Of a stretch of 64,000 bases of DNA, positions 36,801-51,800 are shown piece by piece; the first letter of the stretch is position 1; the number at the start of each line of letters is the position of its first letter. Made by a program: the position numbers and the translations under genes. This DNA comes from Nereocystis luetkeana (taxonomy: Eukaryota; Sar; Phaeophyceae; Laminariales; Laminariaceae), in assembly GCA_031213475.1 (NCBI GenBank), contig JARUPZ010000006.1:1641501-1705500 (forward strand). The letters are read 5' to 3'. The notes beneath the pieces were generated by a model. That model ran no database searches and was not told where the DNA came from. It was given only the letters and a program-made list of their open reading frames with translations.

Positions 36801-39800
36801 GTTGGATCTGTGTACTATGCAGATCCTGCACAGACTTTCATGACGGCAGGTGAAGAGGAACTACATGATCTACTGTAGATCATGATCTGTATGATCTGTA
36901 GATCATCTATTTGAGGTGTGCAAGTTTTCGCGTGGGACACACGGGAGTCTCCACCTATAGCCCCAGAGACGCCAGCTCAACCACTTCCCCCAACGGAATG
37001 CTGGGACTTGCCGCCGCCGCCGCCGCCGCTCACTGCCCGCGCACCAAACGCGTCGCCGGGGTCGGCGTAGTGACAAGGAGGGACGCTGGGCGCTCCGAGG
37101 GCGGTCGGTAGTTGTGTTGGTGGCCGTCGGCCGTCGCCGTGGTCGCGGGGTCGCGGGAAAGACTGGTGCCGTGGCGGGAGCGAGGGCGAGCAGGAGCTTG
37201 TTCAGCTGTTGCGACGGGAGCGACGGGTCACATAGACACACGACACGTTGTTTTTATACGTGCAAGCGTTGCGAGCTTACATAACCCTTCTACGTACTGT
37301 AGGGGCTGCCGTCCCGTCAAGGCGACAACCTAGAGTAAATACGTGCCGTGTGTCAACTTAACCTTTGTCGTATTGCAGCCCCTGCTTTGGGGACAAACTG
37401 CTTAGAACTTGACTGGTTTGTACCCGAAACGGGACTGCTTTCACTTTTACATTTTAGCCAATCCGCCGGAGGACACTCGTGTAAAAATAAATAGAAAGGG
37501 CGATATACACCGGTCATCTCAGCCGCCATCACCTTGAACGTCCTGCCTCGTACAGGGTGCGCGTACCGGCCTCACCGCGGTCTAGAACGAGGGCGGTACG
37601 ACGACAGGATTCGCGAACCTGTAGTAGCGAATCCTTCGGTCTGACTGCATCGTGCCGAGTTTTTGACTGCATGGTACCGCATGACACGCAACATGATAAC
37701 AACACTCCTGCCCGCGGTATCACCGAAGTCGCGCGCTTTTTTTCAGGAACGCAAGGAAGACTCGGCGGCATGATGTCGGGTTTAGCGTTTTGATATTCTG
37801 TACGTAGTGCAACCGGTATATGGAAGCTTCCGTCCAGTAAAATGACAGCGAAAAAATATGTAACAATATATATAATATATATATATATAATATATGTTGT
37901 TGTTGTTGTTGTTGTTATCACATTAACTCTCTGACAAAGGAGTCCGTGGTCACACAAAGGTATACATATACGGGGATGCAAAAGGGGTGAGCGGCAAAAA
38001 AAACGCGTGGTACGATGTACCTGGTGCCAGGTATCGAAAGTTTGACATTAGGGCTATCGTGTAACACGCTATTACGGGGGACCATAGTTAATAGGACCTA
38101 TGGTGTACATAAAAAACTATATATTTAACCATTTTTACTAACCACATTTGGTCCTATTAACTATGGTCCCCCGCAATAGCGAGAACGCACCCCCTCGGAC
38201 GAATGTCACGGCTGTGTGACGGCCGGTTTTCTCGACAACAGGCAAGGCGTACTGAATACGCCGAGCGATGCGTCCACGGAAATGCCGCGACGAGATCGTT
38301 CCAGAGCCATCGTGTTCGATGCGCGCGTCCTCCTTGCCTTGGGGAAACGTCGATAGCAAAATCTTCCCATGGAGTGTGTTGTCGTATGACCCGTGTGATA
38401 TTAATATTACGGGGGGCCATAGTTAATAGGACCAAATACTGTTAGCAAAAATGGTTAAATGTATGGTTTTTTATGTAAACCATAGGTCCTATTAACTATG
38501 GTCCCCCGTAATAGTATCATATTAATAGTGTTATACGGTATACAACACCAGGTACATACACATCATATATCGAAACTTTCGACGCAATATCCAACACTAG
38601 ACTACCATCACGGAGGCTCATACAGTAGTAAATATGAGCCCCAAAATACGGCCAAACCACCCACTTTGGTACTTGTGTATCGAGAACTACTGCGTGAATC
38701 AAGAAAGGGTCGATCTTAACGAGGAGTGTTTTTCAGTTTTTTTCAGTATTTTCCCCGAAATTTCGGTATTTTCCTATTAGGAAAAAAACAAGAAATACCG
38801 AAATATCGGGAAAATACCGAAAAAAAACTAAAAAACAGCCCTTTTCGAACCGCAGCCCCATTTTGGGGACAAACCCCTCAAATTCCAAGTAATTTGTCCC
38901 CAAAACGGGACTGCGGTCCTAAAAGGGTTAAGATCGACTCAAAGTTGTCTTGCGTAAAACGTGCGGTTGATGATACGTAGCCTTTCCATCGATGCTCCAT
39001 TTGCATTCTTCAGAAAACCGCTGGGAAGCCCCTCCCCCCCCATTTTCGGCCTATATATCAGAGGCCGCCGTGACAATAGCTGCGGTAATACGATACCAGG
39101 TATGTAAGTAGGTGCGAGTACAGCAGTAAGGGCCCCTCTACGTTGCCGCCTAAATAATGTATGTGCCCGATATAATGCCGGTGTAATCGTTTGGCACAGA
39201 TGGGATTGACCAGCGTGGGAGATGTGCGGAAAAATGCCGGTGCCCGCTATAGTGCCGGCGTGCATATTGGCCTGGCACATGCCGGCATCCTATTAATAGC
39301 GCGACCGGCACTACTGCTGGACTGCAAGGTATACATATAGTGACTCACTGCTTGACTTGCTTGTCCAACCCGCCACAGAAGCCCGTGCTCGTGGTCTCCT
39401 TAAAGCAGCAGTCCAGCTGCGCCATCTTGCTCGGGATTACCTGCTTCGACAGGTTCTGCCGCGCATCGTAAAGCCTCAGGGTCTGGCGACCAGGAGGAAG
39501 GGGGGGAGAGGTGCGGCGGCGATAAGGCGGGAGGCGAACATGTAGAAACGACCAAGCCACGAGTACACCAAAGAGTAAATATGCAAAGGACGGGTTCCCA
39601 GGGAAAAAAAAAAACAAGGGGGTAATTTAGCGCCTTCTTCTCATCGCGGCAAAAGCGTGAGAGCGTGAGCTAGCGAGATTCGATGCAAGTCGACGGGCGT
39701 CGGGAATGCTGAATGAACCCTATGCGCGATAAAAATGAAGGCAGGCACCGGAGGGGAAACGAAGAGACATCGGTGACCACGGCTTGCCCAGAGAGCGGGA

Positions 39801-42800
39801 ACGCAAAAGTGATAATAAAAAAATGCAACGACGATGTGTAAGTAGGGTGATTCATACTCTGGGGTACCCGGGTACCAAACCTGATTGTTTTGGTCATACT
39901 CGGCAGTTACCCGGGTATATGTAAGATATTCACTCTGGAGTACCCGAGTACCAAATCTGATCGTTGTGGGCATACTCGGGTAGGTACCCGAGTAAGATTC
40001 GAGTATACACTCTGGGGTACACGGGTACCAAACCTGAATGCTTTGCTCATACTCAGGTAGGTACCCGGGTATGATTAGGGCATATACTCAGGTACGGGGG
40101 TACCGAACGTGATATTTTTGCTCATACTCGGGTAGGTACATGGCGATGATTAGGGTATACCCTGGTACGACTCTCTGGGGTACTCGGCTACCAAACCTGA
40201 TCGTTTTGTGCACACATACTCGGGTAGGTACCCGGGTACAAAACCTGATCGACCTTCGGGTGGACATCCCGCCGTTTGGCCGCTTGACTGACCGCCTCCC
40301 TACAAGAACACTACAGTAGTACATCAAGGCCCAAAGAGACCTTCACGCGCCCGTGATGACCGGTCTCTTATGATAGCAGCTCTGATCCACACCAGACACC
40401 AGGTATAAACAATCAACACGTCCACACGGGGTGGTACTGCAAAAAAAACGGTTCTGCTGTAGACGGTATACGATAGTGTTGTAGCACGAAGTCGGAAAGC
40501 GGAGTACATACCCGGTGTGACGTACCACGTAGACAAGTAAGTAGAGGACAGAAGCACGTTTGTGATTTCTCATCACTTCTAGTACAGGAGGTATGATATA
40601 ACGCCTGTCTGCATGAGCACATGCTGCCGGAATACATTTGTAGTTTATACAGCTAGAAACCCCCAAGAATTATCCCTAACCCTAAACCTAGCCCCTCGCT
40701 ACTCAACGCATGTCGCATCCCCCCATACTAAAACCAATATAATAGTGACCCCACACTAAAAACAAGACACTTGGGGGTTCCACACTAAAACCAAGACACT
40801 TGGAGGGCCCCCACTAAAACCAAGACACTTACGGGGCAAACCAAACACCAGTAGGGCCCTATCCCAACCCCCACATATCCATGTCGCTTCCCACCATACT
40901 AACACCACTATAATATTGACCCCACACTAAAACCAAGAACCTTGGGGGTCCCACACTAAAACCAATACACTTGAGGGACCACACCAAAACCAAGACACTT
41001 GCGGGGTAAAAAAAAGTGTCGGTTAGTGTCGGAGGAAAAAAAAGTTATTCTTCCTCGTCATCACTCGCTCGATGCCATCCAGGCCCAAGCCTTGTCGAAG
41101 GCCTCCTTATCGTATTTTACCACCTTCTTCAACGTCCCCGCCCTCTGCCGCTTGCTCATCAAGTGTATTGGTTTTAGTGTGGGGTAGGATTGGGATGGTA
41201 ATCACGAATCATCACAAGAATTCTCATGAAAAATCTCAAAAAAGTTCTCAAAAATATTCTCAAAAAAGGGCCAAAATGGGCATACTTTGACTTCATTCTA
41301 GTATGGACAATTAACTTCTTCTTTTTTTTTGCATCAGCTTCGTTGGCGCTTCCTCTTTCCAACGAACCCAACTATAGGATGATCGGAATAGTGTGCATAC
41401 GCGAACAATTAAAAGCCCATAGGTACCCAGACTTATGAGACAGAGGAAGTATTGTATCAGTATGACTTACGGTGTTGGGTGTTCGTTCTATTTGTTGTGT
41501 GTTTATGTGGCAGTTACACGACAGACAACAGAACGACGAGCCGGGTACGTACCGTCAGACCGATAGCTGATCTACCCATATACGACCGTCGTTATCGTCC
41601 AGTCGTTCTGGGAACAGGAACCCGCCGGAGTGTCTCGTCCGGTTTTCTCTTTCAGCCTCTACAGCACACAGAGTATAGAGCGTATCGCACTGGACGAATG
41701 TAAGGAGCTTTGCTATATACACTTGAATCACCAAACGGTCCGTACATTCCCGGCCTGAGTGGTGCATCATACCGGTACCAGTCATCTGATGACCAGCTAA
41801 GAGACGATGGCACACTGGCCAGCTACAAGGGATGATGGCACCATGGCACGTACGGTACGCTACTCGCACAAGCAAGTCGGCGCGTTACGACCCGATACGA
41901 TGCGGGCAGAACGGCGAGCAGAGCAGTCCAACCGAAGGCGACTGACTGACCTACCGGCTGTGTACTGTGACGTGACGGACAGCCGTCAAGAAAACTTGAC
42001 GGACAGACGACAAGGTTCCTTGACCGTCAAGGAACCTTGACGGGCCAAAACAAGACCGTCAACCAACGTAATCGTCGCACCGCTGCTGTGTGCTGCTGAT
42101 GTTGCCGCTGATTCTATACGGAAATTCCACCAGTATACTTGGACGGTTGGGCTTCTTATAAAAGTTCAGAGGAGATGTAGGTTTCTGCTTCATGTTTTCT
42201 ACTACGAAGCCACTTTCTTATCGGCCTGAGCCCCTGACCCCTGCGTAGTATCTGCGGTCGTGTCACGAAGCGAAACCAATTTCACCGTTCTTCTCGAAAT
42301 TGTGTTCCTTTTCCCTAAGATCCTACTGCCGTAGTAGAGTTGCACCCCGTCTGACTGAGAACCGGGTACCCGGTGGCGGGTACCCGGAACCGTCGGAACC
42401 CGAACCGTCCCGGTCCAACTCGCGGAATCGCGGGTATTTGTACCCCGGGTACCCGGGTACCAGTCATTTTTTCTATACGGAGCGCCCTCAAGATCGGGGT
42501 GTGCGTTGATTTATGGACACACTGCAGCAGCACCTGTGCATCTTGCCTCTTGCTCCATCATTTTTTATTTATTTTTTTCATCACTTTTACTTTCCAGCCT
42601 AGCTCGTATCAATAGGAGGTTTTACCCTCGGCGATCTTCTGGACAAGCCGTGGTCACAGGTGTCGTCCCTTCTCCCCCCCGGTACGTGCCTTTACTTTTT
42701 TGTTCCACATAGGGTTCAGCGTTCCCACTGCTCGTCGATTTTCATCGAATGTAGCTAACTCACGCTCTCGCGCTTTCCGCTAATCAATTTCTTCATGCAA

Positions 42801-45800
42801 GAAAAAGTCCTTGCGAGCATGTGCACTCGGTGAGACTTGAACCCACGAAATTGATCTTGATAGGCACGCGGACCACCTACCAAGCCACCAGATTACAGAG
42901 CGAGAATAGAGAAACCCCTAGTCATACCTGCGTTCGAACAACACGCTACACACACGATATCTCTACCGGCGTAAATAAGCAGCCCTACTTTACCATGAAC
43001 CAGGAAATAGACCAATCGCAAGAAGTTCCAACATTTCGATGTTACTGTTCGCAGAGAGACCGATGATGCGATCGCGGCGACGAGGTTTCCCCGCGGGGTT
43101 TACATTGGATGTTCAAGGAGATAATTAGACGGACATCGGTCCGGGTTCTTAAATTTTGGGATTTTTAGAGCGAGGTCTGTTTTGATATTTACGTTTTATT
43201 GCAGCAGCAGCAGGGGCGAAGATTTCCCCTGCATTTTTTAATTCCGTCGTGGTTTCTGGGAGTGGGTTCTTGTTGCATGTTCGCATGTTCACATGATTTG
43301 TTTGATGCAACCAATTACATTCGAAGTGTCTTCCTGGTCACTTGACGAGCGAAATAAGGGCAGAAGGAAAATTACATTCCATTACTGCTTTTATTTCAAC
43401 TCCCCACTCCTTACCTCTCTACTCGATCCCAAACAGAATGCCCCTACCTACTGGCATTTTCTGCCTTTTTCTATGGCATGATTCATCGAGAGAGGCGAAA
43501 AAGAGCCTTCCCACCTTCCGCCTTACCACGCCGCCGCTCAAAATATCGAAGGGAAATAAATAGTGTATGGTAACCCGGATACCCGGGTACCTACCCGGGT
43601 ACCCGGGTACCCGTGTCCGCCTTACCCGCCGCCACTCAAACGCTAAAAGGGGAGCGAATGGTGTATGGCAACCCGGGTACCCGGGTACCCGTGTCTGCCG
43701 GGACCCTGGTACCCGGTTCCGGTTCCGGCTCACCCCCCGCCCACCCGGTCGGGTACCCGGTTACAAATTTTGAGGCCGGGGTGCAGCTCTATGCGGTAGT
43801 TATTTAACAGAATGGCCCACAACCTGATTAACAGACTTGGAGCACACACGCACACATAAACGCAGAAGCACCGTTCGTGGCTGACACAAAAGGAAAGCTT
43901 CAAGGGCGGCTGCCGTTGTACCGGCGCTGCCTCAGGCTACAGAGCTTTTGACGGTGGTGCGGTACAGGGTAGATGCAGCAGATACATGGAGCAGAGCGAA
44001 AACAAAAAGAAAAAAAAAAACAGAACAAATGGGTTTCCATGGCCTTGCTCACACCACCAGCATCACTCCAACCTCGTCATTCACCATCAGTCGAAAGACG
44101 CGCGGGTCTACTGAGCACTGCTCAAAACCACATTCAACCAATTGTTGACGACAGTAGCTGATACCACGAGCGACCACGCAAACCCCTGGAGAGCCAGCTC
44201 GCGCGGCTTTGGACGCCCAGACCACGCGCCACGGAGCCCGCGGTCCGAATAAAACAAAAACAAAGAGAGAAAAAACGAATTTCTACTGCCTTGCTCGGCT
44301 GGGCGGGGCGGAACGCAAACCCCTGAAAAAGAGCCAGCTCGCGTGACTTTCGACGCGCAGAGCACCTACCGCGGAGCACGGCCGGGGCCCAAACGTGCGC
44401 CGCGATGTAGAGACCAGCTTCCCGCTTGCCCCCCGCAGCGGAAGAGCGAGAAAGGACCTTGTGTGCGTGTTTTCACATTGATTAACGCGATAATGGTACT
44501 CGCTGACATCCATCGCACTCAGTGTCCGTGCTGATCCTTCATCCTACTGTAAAGAGATGCAAGCTCTGTGGTCACATTAGTTACGACGCGGCAGAGAACT
44601 ATTACGGGGGACCATAGTTAACAGGATCTATGGTATACATAAAAACCTATATGTTTAACCATTTTTACTAACAATATTTGGTCCTGTTAACTATGGCCCC
44701 CCGTAATACCACCACGGGCAGGAATAGAAAGACAGCTGGGTCTCCATATAAATGTATAAACGCTCCTTAAATATCCGGCCAGAGTAGTACGCTGTAGACA
44801 GCAGTCGTAGTACAATACCATGCCCCCATCGGCCGGGTGAGACGGGTGTTCAAAGGTACGCACACCTAGGACAGATCATCTATAGATCATTCCCATTGCA
44901 GTTCATGATCTAGATATCTTAGAGCAGATCAGATATATTTCCGTTTTTCGTACGATCTAGCTCATGTAGCGAGGTGGGACACCTATGGTCTGCATGATCT
45001 ACAGCAGTAGCACATGAATTCCTGGGTTGGATATGTACTGTACAGCTCCTGCACAACCTCTCACAACGGCAGGTGAGACCTATATCATCTACTGTACACA
45101 GATCAGATAGATCATGGTCTTGATCATGATCTTCCCGAGGAGAAAGTGCAGGGTGAGAGAATACCACAGCAGTTACGAGCGGCCAAATCGGCTAGATTCG
45201 TCTATACTACGGAAGCAATATATTCCCAGTACATCGCCCCGGTGGTTCAAGTGGTTAACCTCGAATTCTACTTGTTTGAGTCCTGGGCTCGAGCCCCAGG
45301 TGGGTCGGACTTTGACTTTATTTGCAAAAATAAAAAAGGATTCAATTGTTGAGAGCGCCTTGCAGCGTGGGTAGGCATAATTCGATGCGAGTCGACGAGG
45401 GAAGAAAAGGCTGAAATCTTCTCGCGATAAAAATGAAGGCACGTACCGTAGCGGGAAGGGGGGAGAAGAGCCTGCTATGTGACCCCGGATCTGAGTTACG
45501 AGTTGGAAGGAGAGAGAAGAAGATGTGCGAAGATAATGAATGGGATGAAAAAAAATAAAAAAAAATAAAAATCGAAAGCAGTGTCTGGTTCCATGGTGCA
45601 TACAGCAGCAGTAGTATGTAGATGTACCAGGAGAACAGTTTTATGGTGTTTATGACTGCATGTATGATACCAGGTATGTATGTACCTGTAAAAAAGGCAT
45701 TCACACAACTCTCAAGCTTTCGAAGCTCCCGAACCGAGAAGACAGGAAAGCTGGCCATCTACAGCAGTTGATGTGGCAGGGACTACGTAATAGCACACCT

Positions 45801-48800
45801 TCCTGGTGCATACTACAGCATACAATGGCCCGAAGACGACTTCGACTTACCAGGTACGTCGTACTACAGTACTACCGAGCAGCATTATATAATACGGATA
45901 CCGCAATCTGGTGAGGGCTAGGCACACCTGATACGCGAGAGACACATGAAAAGCAGCCAACCAAGCAGCACGAAAAGCAGTGCCATCGAAAACTCTCACA
46001 AAGCAGTTGTCGTGCTGTCTTTGGTTGTGTTAGTAGGTAGACCCTTTTAGAGATTCTCATGAAAAAGTAGTAATGCGTTCGGGATTGGAGGCCCCCTCTT
46101 ACACGGTACCGACATCCCTCATCAGAGTTGGCACTACTCTAGCCCGTAACATTCAGTACGAGTATTACGGGGGGCCATAGTTATTAGGACCAAACGTTGT
46201 TAGTAAAAATAGCGAAATATATAGAGTTTTGTGTATACCGTAGGTCCTATTTAATATGATCCCCCGTAATAGTGGGCAAAAATGGGTAGGCAGAAATTTG
46301 AGGTTCCTTCCACGCCGTTTTCCCATATCATATATGAGTATAGGACTGCAGTCCCGTTTTGGGGACAACCTATTACGGGGGGCCATGTTAAAAGAGGACC
46401 GACGGTAGACACAAACACCTGAATATTTCACTGTTTTTACTAACAATATTTGGTCCTATTTACTATGGTCCCCCGTAATACATGGGTTTTGCAGTTCTAT
46501 TGCGAGGGACCATAGTTAACAGTACCAAATATTGTTAGTAAAAATTGTCAAATGTATAGGTTTTTATGTATACCATAGGCTCCATTAACTATGGCCCCCC
46601 GTAATAGAAGGGTTAGAAAGGGATATTATACCTACTCACCTCGTTCAAATCGTCCCATATGTTTCAACAGTTTTCATCCCCCCCCCCCTGCTCCCCCCCT
46701 CTATATATATATATATATATTTTTTTTTTCCATCCCATTCATTATCTTCGCACATCTTATTCTCTCTCCTTCCAACTCGTAACTCAGATCCGGGGTCACA
46801 TAGCAGGCTCTTCTCCCCCCTTCCCGCTACGGTTAGGGTTAGGGTTATATAGGTTGAGTTGGTGTCGATTGGCAACGACACTGTACAACCAGGGTACCGT
46901 TTTTTTCTTTTTTCTTTTTGGCGGTTGCCCACAGCTGGTTGTCGAGTTAGATCATTTGTGCGAGGTAAAGAATCCTTACTCCGCACAATTGGGAATGATC
47001 GTATCACGTAGTGTTCAAGGTAAGGCACCCAAGAGGCAGTTACGTAGTACTCCCATTGCTGTCTCTGGAAATGCCTACACAGGAAATTAAATTGACTCAT
47101 TGAAGCTGTCATCCATATGCAAGTCCGCCTCACAAGCGGTTCTTAGTAGGATGCAGCTCACCCTTCATTCGACTCGCCAGACACCTCACGGCGCTTCGCG
47201 CTTGGTGCAAGCAATGTCTGCCTACTGTAGTCGGTGAAAACCCGACGTGCTCCGTCCCGGCATTGTAGGGATGCGAGGGTCTATGGTCATACGACTACGG
47301 CCATGCATGAGATCGAGTACATCTCTCCTATCGAGTACACCCCCTGCTTCAAGTCCCGTAGGAGGGGTTCATACTACATAGGCTCATGTAACAGGTGTAC
47401 AGCAACACCCTTAACCCTTTTAGAACCGCAGTCCCGTTCTGGGGACAAACTCGTCAAATTTCAAGTAGTTTTGTCCCCAAACGGGACTGCGGTTCTAAAG
47501 GGGTTAAATGCGCAGCAACTCCAGTGAGCACTATGTCTGAGCAGTGGCGGAAAGACCCGCTCGTGTACAGGCTAGGACTACGTAAGAGCTATCTCATCTC
47601 AGCCTGGTGAGACAGGTGAGACTGGTACTACACATACACCAGCTAGGGCTGAGAGTCGGCAGCATGTCGGGAGTAACGGACACCATGGTACTTCTGACAC
47701 CACGGTAGCTATGCCGACTACAAGCCAGGAGAGCGAAGCGAGCCAAACAAAAAACCCCGGCCGAGGGGGGAGGGGGGGGCGCTAGAGACGCCCTCAAGGG
47801 GCTTGCCGGGGGTGTCTCCGAAGGATCCCGGTGAAGGCGTCACAGGAGCCAAAAAATGAGGTATTCGACCTCAGTTTACACAAGAAAAGCGCTACAAATA
47901 TGGCCTACAGTACATACCTGGTAGGTTAAAAAAAAAAAAAAAGGAAAGTAGAAGAACGAGAAGTGAACAAAAACAAAAAGTTTTCGACCCCGGACTAGAG
48001 GACAGCGTAGTGACAGCAATGGGTTGGTTCAATTGCAATATTTTCCAGACGGGGATACGAGCGAAGCAGGTAACCCATCACCAAACTACGTACAGGCTTT
48101 ATTTATCGCACCTATACGGCAGCGACGCATAGGTGTGATTGCTTCCCAGAAGAAGAGGCTTCATGTTATACGAAGCATTTGATTTCCGTCTCATTCACTA
48201 TCTTCGCGCTTCTTGCTCAATCTCCCTCTACTGTTATAGGGGACCAGAGTAAACAGGACCACATATTGTTAATAAAAATAGGTAAATATATAGGTTTTTG
48301 TATGTAACGTAGGCCCTGTTTACTATGGTCCCCCGTAATAGTAGGCTCTTATCTCCCCCCACCTCCCCCACTAACGGTACGTGCCTTGCATTTTTATCGC
48401 GAGAAGCATTCACGTTCATCACTTCTTTCTTTTTCCCTCGTCGAACTCGCGTCTTATAGCAGTGCCTACATACTCACGCAATGACAGGGATAGGCCTACG
48501 TACGGCGGTTCGGTGTCGCTAGAGAAATATGAACTGCTTACCGAGATTCGAACCCCCTGACACCAACACTACTACCGGTAAATACTGTCGCAGTATTCGA
48601 GGTTTACCCCTGATAAACAGACCACCGGGCCGTGGATCCATCCGTGATGTCGTCGGAGGGAAAAAATAGACAGCAGTTGCAGCAACGAACGGTCACCGCG
48701 TGTTTGGGGCGCGATATAAATCGGTGTCCGACTCAGAACGCAAGGAGCAGCACGGCACGGCCGCAACACGATATTCCCGTGCCGCTGAGCGCATGGTGAT

Positions 48801-51800
48801 CATACGTACCTGGTACCTCACAGCAATAACAGCACCAAAATATATCATTGTTTGGGTCGCTTCGTATCTCGGTACCCGCAACCGAAACGGGAGGGACGAT
48901 AACAACGGTAAGTCGCGAAGCACATACAACATACCAGGTACTAGACATATCATACGAAAGACAAAGCGATACGCCATCGGCATCGTCGAGAGATACGGGC
49001 TGCGTCCCGCCATGTGCGCGCGCGTGTGTGTGTGTGCGCGTGGATCTCCCGCTGTGCGCTGCGGAATCACAGGAGGGCATGAAGGACTCAGCAGCCTGCG
49101 CGGTGAAGCGCGTTGAAAAGCTGTACTCCGCATTCGAAACGTCTTCCTACAACTATTGCACTGCTGTAGTAATAGCAAGGAAACCTACCGGCTGTATTAA
49201 TAGTATATCGGATAGTCGGCATTACGGGGGACTATAGTAAATAGGACTAACTAAATATTGTGCGTAAAAATGGGAAAATATATAATTTTTTGTGTAGACC
49301 ATAGGTCCTATTAACTATGGTCCCCCGTCAAATAAGAGACCGCAACTTTTATTAAACATAGTTGACTCACGGCTGACAACCCTAACAGCAGTAGTATTGC
49401 AGAACGCACGTGACTACATATGGTGAAATGAAGTATTATAGCGTGTGATACTTGGATCATACGAGGAAAAAAATACAAGGTCAAAGTAAAGAAAATACGC
49501 AAGTGTTGATGGCTATTAATAGTGACTTGTGTGACTCGTATCATGATCGTATCAAGATGATGGCGAACGGCATCGGAGACAACGAACATAGAGGCCACCT
49601 GCGTGAAAAGCATTGCGGCAAAACAACCCAAACATCAACAAGCAGCAACAGCAGTGCTGCTGCTGCCGCGTCCCGAACAAGTAGGGGCACGCTATGGTGT
49701 GTGAGGACAACAAAGTCCTGACCCTTTTAGGCCAGCAGTCCCGTTTTTTTTTTGATTTTTTTTTTTTGCTCATCTCATTCATTATCTTCGCCCATCTTCT
49801 TCTCTCTCTCCTTCCAACTCGTAACTCAGATCCGGGGTCACATAGCAGGCTCTTCTCCCCCCTTCCCGCTACGGTACGTGCCTTCATTTTTGTCGCGAGA
49901 AGATTTCAGCCTTTTCTTCCCTCGTCGACTCGCATCGAGTTTGGTGACAAACCGCTGTACAGTAGTTAGTACTTAGATTTTTAGTGGTTTGTCCTCAGAA
50001 CGGGACTGCAGCCCTAAAGGCATTGATTGATACATTGAAAAAAAACTACACCTGCATGTAGAAAGATGTACTGCTGTAACCTGAGATTATTTCCACGAAA
50101 CACAGAGACGAGATCCGAAAGGGCCGGCCGCATGCAACAAGCTGATCTACTTCCATCGGGCGCTCCTTTCTCTTGTATGCTATATATATACATATGTACG
50201 AGAAATCACAGCAGTTCGTCTTCAACCCTTTTAGGACCGTCGTCCCGTTTTGGGGACAAACTACTTGGAATTTGACTGGTTTGTCCCCAAAAACGGGACT
50301 GCGGTCCTAAAAGGGTTAAGCAGCAGTACGAGTATAGTACATACAAGTACTGCTGTCTGTACTCATAGGGATTGTTGTTGTTGTTCTCACATTAACTCAC
50401 AATACAATGCAGTCCGTGGTCGCAGGACAGGCTCCAATAACTCTGGAGTGGAAGAAATACCTCAAGTAAAACAGAGACAAAAACAAAAAACAAGCATAGA
50501 CACTCCCATCACTGCGGACACCAGGGAAGCAAAAAGGAGACTATTAATAGCAGACAAAAACCTAAAAAAGAAGATGAAGCGAAGCAAAAAAAACAACACA
50601 AAACAAAAACATAGCTACGTTTGAGTATAATACGATGCTCGCAGTGGAGCACGCACGTATTTGCCCCCCGGGGGAGAGCGAAGGTGCTACTAACACCTGG
50701 TATGCATGACGACAGAGGGACGTGTGGCTGAACGACCCCTTGTCTGACCCAGTTCCCTATCTAAAATCGGCATGTTAAGATGTCAAAGGCCCGAAGCGGC
50801 CTGTTAATGGACGCACCCGAAGAGACCGGCATCCTTATCGTATGTACCAGGTACCAGGTATGAAAATGTATGTATGTTGTATCAACGCATACATACTCGT
50901 ATTTAATAGCATATTCGCTCGAGAGCATGAGAGCTTGAGAGCGCTAGCGTGTTCGCAAGGGTGGGTGATTGCTCGACAATTTAGTCATGCGTGTAATGCA
51001 GTGGCGTCTATGGGCTAGTATACCAGTACCTGGTATACGAAGTATATGGGAGGGTTCATAGCGTCATAGCCCGAACACAGTCCGTATAGTCGTGCGTTGC
51101 GTCGTGGGTGGTGCGGGTGGGGCTCGCGGCTGCTCAGAGCAGAAAAAAAACAAGGCTGAAAAACGGGGTGTGTCTGTTCTTCGCGTTCTTTGTGCATGTC
51201 GACATCCGGCACACCCTTTGTCCGTGCTAATTCTTCATCCTAGGGGATACAACCTGCGTGGTCACGGATGTACGACACACTATTTTAACCCGGTACATTT
51301 TACTCGTAATGCAGTGGGGTGCGCAATGTTGCGATCTGCGATTTGCGATGCGATGCTATGCCGCTCATGCCTGCCCATAGAGCAATAGCGCATTGTCTGT
51401 CGCATCTCCTCCGTGGCGGTTCGACAGCAGTTGTTTATTATTCGTTCATCTCCTTTTTTTGTTCTTTGCCTTTCGTTTTTCTCTCTTTCGACGTGAGTAT
51501 CTGGATCGCTGGCGTATGTAAAATAAGAATGTATCCTGGAATGTATTATGTGTCTGTCGTGTCAATGGTTTTTTTGTTTTGTTTTTTTTCAATCATCACT
51601 TTTTCTTCCCAGCCTAACTCGTTGGAGGTTTTACCCTCAGCGATCTTCTGGACAAGCCGTGGTCACAGGTGTCGTCCCTTCTCCCCCCCGGTACGTGCCT
51701 TCATTTTTTGTCGCGCATAGCGCATAGGGTTCAGCATTCCCGCTGCTCGTCGATGTTCATCGAATGTTTGCTAACTCACGCTCTCGCGCTTTCCGCTAAT

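Noticed and set aside
39838..41010. CRISPR array
   Set aside because: Repeats are degenerate, unit lengths vary, there are no unique spacers of constant size, and the setting is a eukaryotic intron.
45235..45310. Functional tRNA gene
   Set aside because: A and B boxes are present, but the acceptor stem has mismatches and the sequence continues into a SINE body with an A-rich tail and several sister copies; it is the SINE head.
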